DNA of 10,919 bases from an uncultured Acholeplasmataceae bacterium (lineage in GTDB: Bacteria; Bacillota_I; Bacilli_A; RF39; UBA660): positions 1 to 10,919 of the forward strand of contig CAJKWD010000034.1 in NCBI GenBank assembly GCA_905203475.1. The letters are read 5' to 3'. Below the pieces are notes generated by a model. The model saw only the letters and a program-made list of their open reading frames with translations, did not search any database and was not told where the DNA came from. Made by a program: the position numbers and the translations under genes. This document shows positions 7,759 to 10,919 of the stretch, piece by piece (position 1 is the stretch's first letter; each line of letters starts with the position of its first letter).

Positions 7759-8145
7759 GGGGCTGTTTATGGTTTCGACAGATATAAAAAAGCTTAATTC
7801 GGCAAGTCGGAGGTACACGTCACGTACAAACAGAAAATAACTGGAAAAAATAAATTAACTAACATACTTAGTAGATTAAGTAGCGCTTTCGCTACTCCTA
7901 CTTTTGCCTAATATAAGTGCGAGTACGGCTCTTTTTATTCTTTCTCCTATTGGGAATTTATAAGGGCTCGATAAAAATAGGATATATTATTATTTAGCTT
8001 GGAAATAATAATGAATGATACAAGCTTACTTATAAAATAGACGTTCACATCTAATTTTTATAAGGACATCATTTGTGAACTAAACTTGTAGATGGTTAGG
8101 GAGTTTTATATTTGGACAGGAGTTCGACTCTCCTCAGCTCCACCA
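7759..8145 (+). ncRNA. ssrA: Transfer-messenger RNA (tmRNA)
   Basis: This RNA of about 387 nt rescues stalled ribosomes: it is charged with alanine, binds SmpB, and supplies a short message tagging the unfinished protein for destruction. The 5' GGGGCTG (7759-7765) pairs with CAGCTCC (8135-8141), with one G-U pair. GGTTTCGACAG follows the 5' arm, a T-arm with GGAGTTCGACTCTCC lies at 8119-8133, and CCA is encoded at 8143-8145. A clear H-type pseudoknot is visible: 7986-7995 pairs with 8003-8012, and 7996-8001 with 8021-8026. A second combines 8043-8049 with 8074-8080 and 8050-8053 with 8089-8093. The tag reading frame is 7843-7911. It has its own promoter and terminator and is transcribed away from GH25. 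Confidence 0.97.
7843..7911 (+). other. tmRNA proteolysis-tag reading frame
   Basis: Aligning AATAACT|GGA with the resume region of Bacillus and Staphylococcus tmRNAs puts the resume codon at GGA 7843. The frame encodes 22 residues, beginning GKNKLTNI and ending ATPTFA, before TAA at 7909-7911. A seven-base hairpin (7879-7885 with 7890-7896) lies inside the frame, as helix 5 does in other tmRNAs. The resume codon is inferred from alignment, while the frame and stop are read directly. Confidence 0.8.
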
Positions 8146-8157
8146 TATATGATTTTT

Positions 8158-8187
8158 AATCCTTTTATGATAAGGATTTTATTTTAT
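8158..8187 (+). terminator. Intrinsic terminator of ssrA
   Basis: AATCCTT (8158-8164) pairs with AAGGATT (8172-8178) around seven bases, followed by a T-rich run to 8187. It starts 13 bases after the encoded CCA, and its tail lies in the leader of the next gene. Confidence 0.75.
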
Positions 8188-8202
8188 CAAGCAGGTGATA
8201 TA

Positions 8203-8499
8203 ATGATAGAAATAGAAGATGCTTATCGATATATGATTAGTGGTTATTTTGGTGTCATGGAGATGGATTCTTATCAATTAAAAGAATATGTACTTCAAGA
8301 TATCAAAGACTATATTACTCAATTTATGAGACAAAATCCCAGTTCTAATTTTGAATTAGATCAAGAAATAGAACACATTAAAGATACTTATTCATTAAAA
8401 ACAAAATTACAAGATGCTTTACTCGTATTAAATCAAATGGAAAAACCTCCAATTGATTTAATCATACAAATTAAGCGTAGATTACATGAAAAACACTAA
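8203..8499 (+). CDS. Hypothetical helical protein, 98 residues
   Basis: I do not recognise this protein. It is predicted to be almost entirely helical, mildly charged, without signal peptide or membrane segment. Recognisable stretches are IEIEDAYRYMISGYFGV at the start, LKTKLQDALLVLNQM in the middle, and a basic end (QIKRRLHEKH). The start at 8203 is chosen because AGGTGA (8193-8198) precedes it. The open frame continues upstream to 8092, but that part lies inside tmRNA and cannot be protein. No good promoter is visible between the end of ssrA and this start, and the ssrA terminator sits in the leader. Expression may therefore depend on read-through of that terminator. Its own terminator overlaps its stop codon. 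Confidence 0.8.
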   Translation: MIEIEDAYRYMISGYFGVMEMDSYQLKEYVLQDIKDYITQFMRQNPSSNFELDQEIEHIKDTYSLKTKLQDALLVLNQMEKPPIDLIIQIKRRLHEKH

Positions 8500-8528
8500 A
8501 AATGTAGATATAATAATCTACATTTTTT
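8498..8528 (+). terminator. Intrinsic terminator of the 98-residue gene
   Basis: ATGTAGAT (8502-8509) pairs with ATCTACAT (8516-8523), extended by four A/T pairs, with T at 8523-8528. The last bases of the TAA stop codon (8497-8499) are in the stem. Confidence 0.85.
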
Positions 8529-8554
8529 CTTATCACCTATTTTTTTCCATTTCA

Positions 8555-8581
8555 TATAATATCCTTGAAAATGAAGGAGGA
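8555..8581 (+). promoter_or_regulatory. Candidate -10 box and strong ribosome site of the LysM gene
   Basis: TATAAT (8555-8560) lies after the preceding terminator with no good -35 box. AAGGAGGA (8574-8581) is a near-perfect Shine-Dalgarno five bases before ATG 8587. Confidence 0.6.
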
Positions 8582-8586
8582 TATTT

Positions 8587-8931
8587 ATGACTTATACTGT
8601 AACTCCCAATGATAGCATAAATAGCATTGCTCAAGCTTTCCAAGTACCTACGGATGAATTAATGAGTATCAATGGTTTAGGACCAAACAGTAGACTCATA
8701 CCAGGAATGGTGATTATCATTCCCCCATTTAATCCTAGACCACCATTTCAACCTACTCCACCAATGAATCGAATTTACGTTGTAAGACGTGGTGATACAA
8801 TTTGGTCTATTAGTAGAAGATTTGGGGTTTCTGTCAATGAAATTATGTATATCAATCAATTAACTTTCCCATTTGTTTTTCCTGGACAGAGATTAATTAT
8901 TCCTAGTAGATTACGTCCATTTCCATATTAA
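8587..8931 (+). CDS. Small double-LysM protein
   Basis: This 114-residue protein should bind N-acetylglucosamine-containing polymers such as peptidoglycan. LysM 1 spans about 3-46 (YTVTPNDSINSIAQAF, then LIPGMVIIIP). A Pro-rich hinge (47-60) follows, and LysM 2 spans about 63-106 (YVVRRGDTIWSISRRFGV, then FPGQRLIIP). There is no catalytic domain and no signal peptide: the first LysM begins at residue 3. LysM proteins without signals occur among spore-coat proteins and other factors that reach the envelope by non-Sec routes; nothing here proves sporulation. The start has an excellent ribosome site, suggesting high translation. The gene is flanked by terminators and is a single-gene unit, perhaps with read-through into the 24-codon ORF downstream. 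Confidence 0.93.
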   Translation: MTYTVTPNDSINSIAQAFQVPTDELMSINGLGPNSRLIPGMVIIIPPFNPRPPFQPTPPMNRIYVVRRGDTIWSISRRFGVSVNEIMYINQLTFPFVFPGQRLIIPSRLRPFPY

Positions 8932-8955
8932 GCAAATATGTAATTATTTGCTTTT
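8930..8955 (+). terminator. Intrinsic terminator of the LysM gene
   Basis: AAGCAAATA (8930-8938) pairs with TATTTGCTT (8945-8953), and the run of T ends at 8955. Two bases of the stop codon (8929-8931) are in the stem. The T tract is short and broken by C at 8956, so read-through is possible. Confidence 0.75.
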
Positions 8956-9010
8956 CTTATGCAGGAATTTACCTTCTTCTTATGGAATGTTAATGATGAG
9001 GAGGTAAAAT

Positions 9011-9085
9011 ATGATTGAGTACTTTAAATTTATTATCTATTGTATATGGGAATATTTTGATTATAAAAATAGATTTCCATTATAA
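9011..9085 (+). CDS. Small ORF, 24-residue aromatic hydrophobic peptide
   Basis: The frame starts with ATG at 9011, five bases after a perfect AGGAGGT (8999-9005), among the strongest ribosome sites in the window. It ends with TAA at 9083-9085, whose last bases belong to a terminator stem. The peptide begins MIEYFKFIIYCIWEYF and ends RFPL. It is rich in Phe, Tyr, Ile and Trp with a few charges, so it could lie on or in the membrane. No homologue is recognised. No convincing promoter is visible after the LysM terminator, so it may be transcribed by read-through from the LysM gene. Ribosome site, ORF and terminator in the right order support a real small gene, but length alone gives no coding statistics. 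Confidence 0.5.
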   Translation: MIEYFKFIIYCIWEYFDYKNRFPL

Positions 9086-9108
9086 AAAGATACCTAGGTA
9101 TCTTTTTT
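9084..9108. terminator. Bidirectional terminator between the small ORF and the nuclease gene
   Basis: GATACCTAGGTATC (9089-9102) is a perfect palindrome, flanked by five A on the left and six T on the right. It forms a hairpin with U tract in both directions. The stop codons of both converging frames (9083-9085, and the complement of 9107-9109) touch it. Confidence 0.8.
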
Positions 9109-9844
9109 ATTCTTTTAATTTACTATCTCCTGTTTTATAATCGATGTCTATTCCATCTTGGACATTATATACAAAGACGTTAAACTTAATTCCTTCTCCG
9201 TTATCTTCCAATGACAAGGCTTCAATTTGAACCCCTGTTGCAACTAAGTTATCATCTTCAAACATAGGTGTTACACGATATAATACATGATTTTTTGTTT
9301 CATTCACATAGTCTGCTACTTTATTTTCCCATTCTAACATACCAGTTGTATTCATACTTCTAGTACAAGTAATTAAATTCTTTTCATTGGCATTTTCACC
9401 AGTTAATTGGTATCCAATTAAATGACAACGATTATATAAATATTTTCCACTAACTATATCATATTTTACTGTATGCCATCCCGATGGTTTTACCATACCA
9501 ATACTGCCTCTTTCTTCTGTTGGCATTGTATCTATTCCTACACGTGCCATAGCAACCCCACAACGGCCCAATGAATCTAAATCACTATAGTTCTCTCCTG
9601 TATAACTTTTGTCTTCCTCTGTAAATTCTGGTTCATTTTGATTAATAATTACATAAGCATTTCCTTGATATTTAGGAATATTTTCTAAATCATAAGATAC
9701 TTGTGCTACTGGATTTTCTTCTTTTTCAGGTGTAAATAAATTATTTTGATAAGCTGTTAAACATCCGGCAATACCTATTACAATCAATGAAACAAAAAAA
9801 GCTTTCGGACTTTTTGGTATTTTTACTTTTCGATATTTTCTCAT
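9107..9844 (-). CDS. EndA-like DNA/RNA non-specific endonuclease, probable lipoprotein
   Basis: This 245-residue product belongs to the beta-beta-alpha-metal nucleases related to streptococcal EndA, which cut DNA and RNA using a divalent metal. The N terminus is basic (MRKYRKVKIPK), followed by a hydrophobic stretch (about 15-27) ending IAGC, a fit to the lipobox with C28 as the modified residue. It is therefore probably anchored outside. Catalytic features: YNRCHLIGYQLTGENANEKN at about 137-156, where H141 replaces the His of the DRGH motif and N156 is a likely metal ligand; N165 and E171 follow in the expected helix. GRCGVAMARVG and SGWHTVKYD are typical of Firmicutes members. The open frame extends to GTG 9853, but ATG 9844 has GAAGTG six bases upstream and is preferred. 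The XRE gene lies upstream on the same strand. Confidence 0.92.
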   Translation of the reverse strand: MRKYRKVKIPKSPKAFFVSLIVIGIAGCLTAYQNNLFTPEKEENPVAQVSYDLENIPKYQGNAYVIINQNEPEFTEEDKSYTGENYSDLDSLGRCGVAMARVGIDTMPTEERGSIGMVKPSGWHTVKYDIVSGKYLYNRCHLIGYQLTGENANEKNLITCTRSMNTTGMLEWENKVADYVNETKNHVLYRVTPMFEDDNLVATGVQIEALSLEDNGEGIKFNVFVYNVQDGIDIDYKTGDSKLKE

Positions 9845-9932
9845 ACATAACACTTCATTTCTTTATTCTCAATATATCTATATTTTATCATATTTCTTAA
9901 AAATAACTTGTACTTTCTTATTACTTGACACC

Positions 9933-10154
9933 TTATTTTTTCTTTTCAATTGTAATTACTAAACCATTTTTCTTAACAATATCTAATAGTGTTTGAATAC
10001 TATAATTCACTTCATCTGCTTCATATTTCTGAATACTATTCATACTCTTGCCAATATCTTCAGCAAATTCTTTTTGTGTTTTTCCTGTCCACTCTCTTAA
10101 AATCTTAATAATTTCACCTTTTGTATATCGATTCTTTTGTATTACTAATTTCAT
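9933..10154 (-). CDS. XRE-family helix-turn-helix regulator, 73 residues
   Basis: A small DNA-binding protein consisting of one HTH domain. The helices are GEIIKILREWTG (13-24), TQKEFAEDIG (26-35), the recognition helix MNSIQKYEAD (38-47), and SIQTLLDIVKKNG (52-64). It ends with a strand LVITIEKKK. The open frame reaches GTG 10166, but that codon lies in the AGGTGG ribosome site (10164-10169). ATG 10154 is therefore chosen, with nine bases between the site and the start. A 6-4-6 inverted repeat (10174-10189) lies just upstream and is a candidate autoregulatory operator. No good terminator separates it from the nuclease gene 88 bp downstream, so the two may be co-transcribed. Its targets are unknown. 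Confidence 0.88.
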   Translation of the reverse strand: MKLVIQKNRYTKGEIIKILREWTGKTQKEFAEDIGKSMNSIQKYEADEVNYSIQTLLDIVKKNGLVITIEKKK

Positions 10155-10173
10155 CTTTACTACCACCTATTAC

Positions 10174-10189
10174 TATACTTGACAGTATA
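10174..10189. promoter_or_regulatory. Candidate operator between the XRE gene and the 76-residue gene
   Basis: TATACT-TGAC-AGTATA is a perfect six-base inverted repeat with a four-base spacer. The right arm, read on the minus strand, is TATACT and could be the -10 box of the XRE gene. The plus strand across the centre reads TTGACA (10179-10184), a perfect -35 box, with TAAATT 17 bp further on (10202-10207). A dimer bound here could affect both directions. This is a pattern-based inference. Confidence 0.5.
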
Positions 10190-10225
10190 TATAAAAATTT
10201 CTAAATTTAATTAAAATGCATAACC

Positions 10226-10259
10226 TGATTATGTGTTATACTAATAATATGATTATGTG
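10226..10259 (+). repeat. Two direct repeats of TGATTATGTG upstream of the 76-residue gene
   Basis: TGATTATGTG occurs at 10226-10235 and again at 10250-10259, 24 bp apart, close to two helical turns. A TATACT box (10237-10242) lies between them. The first copy also takes part in a CATAA/TTATG inverted repeat (10219-10233). This could be a regulator binding site or chance in AT-rich DNA. Confidence 0.5.
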
Positions 10260-10291
10260 AATAGATTTTATTCGAGATATGGAGGAAAAAT

Positions 10292-10522
10292 ATGTTTAAT
10301 GAAAACGTTAGAGACTTTTGTAAAATTATAATTGAACCGCTAGAACGAAAGATAGAAAATTTACAAGAAATTTATCAAAACTGTCCAAATGAACTAAATA
10401 AACAAAGATTAGAACACAGCCAAAAATTATTAATAAAGTATTACAAAAAATTTGAGCAAGTGGTACACGAAGAATATTTATTTCAAAAAGAACTGAATCA
10501 AAAAATAAAATCTTCACTTTAA
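10292..10522 (+). CDS. Hypothetical helical protein, 76 residues
   Basis: I do not recognise this protein. It is lysine-, glutamate- and asparagine-rich and predicted to be one or two long helices (LERKIENLQEIYQ, then LEHSQKLLIKYYKKFEQVV), possibly a coiled coil. It has no signal peptide or membrane segment. ATG 10292 has GGAGG (10281-10285) six bases upstream. It is divergent from the XRE gene, sharing a 137-bp intergenic region with the inverted and direct repeats described above. No terminator follows, so its transcript may continue into the acetyltransferase gene, which also has a promoter of its own. An opposite-strand frame over the same stretch is taken as a shadow, because it has no better start signals. 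Confidence 0.75.
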   Translation: MFNENVRDFCKIIIEPLERKIENLQEIYQNCPNELNKQRLEHSQKLLIKYYKKFEQVVHEEYLFQKELNQKIKSSL

Positions 10523-10524
10523 CC

Positions 10525-10553
10525 TTGTCATATTTTTTATATTTTTATATGAT
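10525..10553 (+). promoter_or_regulatory. Sigma-A promoter of the acetyltransferase gene
   Basis: TTGTCA (10525-10530) and TATGAT (10548-10553) each match five of six consensus bases and are separated by 17 bp. The start would fall near 10560, at the first base of the ribosome site, giving a leader of only about ten bases. Confidence 0.75.
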
Positions 10554-10569
10554 ATTATTAGGTGATAAT

Positions 10570-10839
10570 ATGGAATATATAAAAGAAAAGAACCAAGTAT
10601 CAGTAATGGATCATGGACATAAAATTGGTGAAGTTACGTTTCCCGAACAGAATGGCATATTGAATATCAATCATACTTATGTAGATCCCGCTTATCGTGG
10701 AATGCATATCGCAGATTCATTATTACAACATGCTTACGAGGTCATTCAAAGGCAAGAAAAAACATGTATTGTGACATGTTCATATGCGAAAAAATGGTTT
10801 CAAAATCACCATGAAAAACAAGATATCATAAAAAAATAA
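10570..10839 (+). CDS. Small GNAT-like N-acetyltransferase (NATD1/YjdJ type)
   Basis: This 89-residue protein matches the short single-domain GNAT-like family typified by NATD1/YjdJ (COG2388), thought to bind acetyl-CoA; the physiological substrate is not known. Visible features: an early strand with HKIGEVTF (17-24), LNINHTYVDPAYRGMHIADSLL at about 31-52 with the acetyl-CoA-binding loop R43-G-M-H-I-A48, then a helix, and VTCSYAKKWFQNH (68-80), the conserved Cys-Ser-Tyr segment before the last helix. The length is normal for the family. The frame is open back to TTG 10525, but that lies in the promoter. ATG 10570 has AGGTGA (10560-10565) at the right distance. Its terminator begins in the stop codon. 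Confidence 0.88.
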   Translation: MEYIKEKNQVSVMDHGHKIGEVTFPEQNGILNINHTYVDPAYRGMHIADSLLQHAYEVIQRQEKTCIVTCSYAKKWFQNHHEKQDIIKK

Positions 10840-10868
10840 AAAGGATTTTATCATCCTTTTTATTTTTT
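10838..10868. terminator. Bidirectional terminator after the acetyltransferase gene
   Basis: AAAAAGGAT (10838-10846) pairs with ATCCTTTTT (10853-10861) around a six-base loop, followed by ATTTTTT. The left side is A-rich, so the minus-strand RNA also gets a U tract, serving the converging gene that ends at 10867. Confidence 0.8.
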
Positions 10869-10919
10869 ATTCAATTACATATGGATCTTGCATCGTTCCT
10901 GTTCCTGTGAACTTTAGAT
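10867..10919 (-). CDS. C-terminal end of a gene running off the window (partial)
   Basis: The minus strand is open from the window edge to TAA (complement of 10867-10869), encoding an end that reads KFTGTGTMQDPYVIE. A G-x-G-T-x-x-D-P-Y-x-I pattern is familiar from surface and repeat proteins of gut Firmicutes, so an exported protein is plausible. Only 16 codons are visible. The stop abuts the shared terminator, as at other gene ends here, which supports a real gene end. Confidence 0.55.
   Translation of the reverse strand, partial: LKFTGTGTMQDPYVIE

Noticed and set aside
7159..8145. An integrated element at ssrA, since tmRNA 3' ends are common attachment sites and GH25 enzymes occur in phages.
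   Set aside because: GH25 lies on the 5' side of ssrA, there is no second copy of the tmRNA 3' end in the window, and no integrase or phage structural gene is visible.
8092..8202. An N-terminal extension of the 98-residue protein.
   Set aside because: It would be translated from the tmRNA 3' domain and its terminator; AGGTGA before ATG 8203 gives a normal start.
9900..9932. A terminator after the XRE gene using AAAAATAA and TTATTTTT segments.
   Set aside because: The arms are A/T only and separated by a long loop, so they are unlikely to stop transcription.
10326..10517. A minus-strand hydrophobic frame of 63 codons opposite the 76-residue gene, resembling a membrane peptide.
   Set aside because: AT-rich antisense of a Lys/Glu/Asn-rich gene naturally reads as Phe/Leu/Ile. 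The plus-strand gene has a proper ribosome site and the antisense frame does not.
9933..10522. A toxin-antitoxin pair formed by the XRE protein and the 76-residue protein.
   Set aside because: The genes are divergent, not overlapping or co-oriented, and neither protein shows a toxin motif. Only a possible shared control region is supported.

Overview
The window is strongly AT-rich, densely packed DNA from a low-GC Gram-positive (Firmicutes/Bacilli-type) bacterium. The evidence is purine-rich Shine-Dalgarno sites, canonical TTGACA/TATAAT promoters, compact hairpin-plus-U terminators, and several peptidoglycan-binding or peptidoglycan-cutting proteins. Twelve stop codons are visible: eleven TAA, one TAG, no TGA. 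Tryptophan is TGG wherever I checked, so the standard bacterial code fits. I cannot name the species. A gut-associated lineage near the Bacilli/Mollicutes branch is a guess from the tmRNA tag ending and the surface-protein style.

Layout, left to right. A minus-strand gene of unknown function (64-1023) diverges from a plus-strand gene for a membrane-anchored, kinase-less PASTA protein (1181-3265). Two back-to-back terminators separate the latter from a large minus-strand gene for a secreted GH73-type glucosaminidase. That protein carries five Listeria-Bacteroides (Flg_new) repeats and a duplicated C-terminal module (3326-6688). Next is a minus-strand GH25 muramidase with no signal peptide (6818-7660). 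It diverges from the tmRNA gene ssrA (7759-8145), which has a textbook promoter and terminator. Then come three plus-strand genes: a 98-residue helical protein, a double-LysM protein, and a 24-codon small ORF with a very strong ribosome binding site. A minus-strand pair follows: an XRE-type regulator upstream of an EndA-like, probably lipid-anchored nuclease. The window closes with a 76-residue helical protein, a small GNAT-like acetyltransferase with its own promoter, and the tail of a converging gene cut by the window edge.

How the parts fit. Four products (PASTA protein, GH73, GH25, LysM protein) bind or cut peptidoglycan, so much of the window concerns the cell envelope. Most genes appear to be separate transcription units with their own terminators, so this is a neighbourhood and not an operon. 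The least explained elements are the 319-residue protein, the 24-codon ORF, the cysteine-containing tail of the PASTA protein, the duplicated tail of the glucosaminidase, and the symmetric DNA between the XRE gene and the 76-residue gene. I see no CRISPR array, insertion sequence, tRNA or rRNA gene, or clear defence system.
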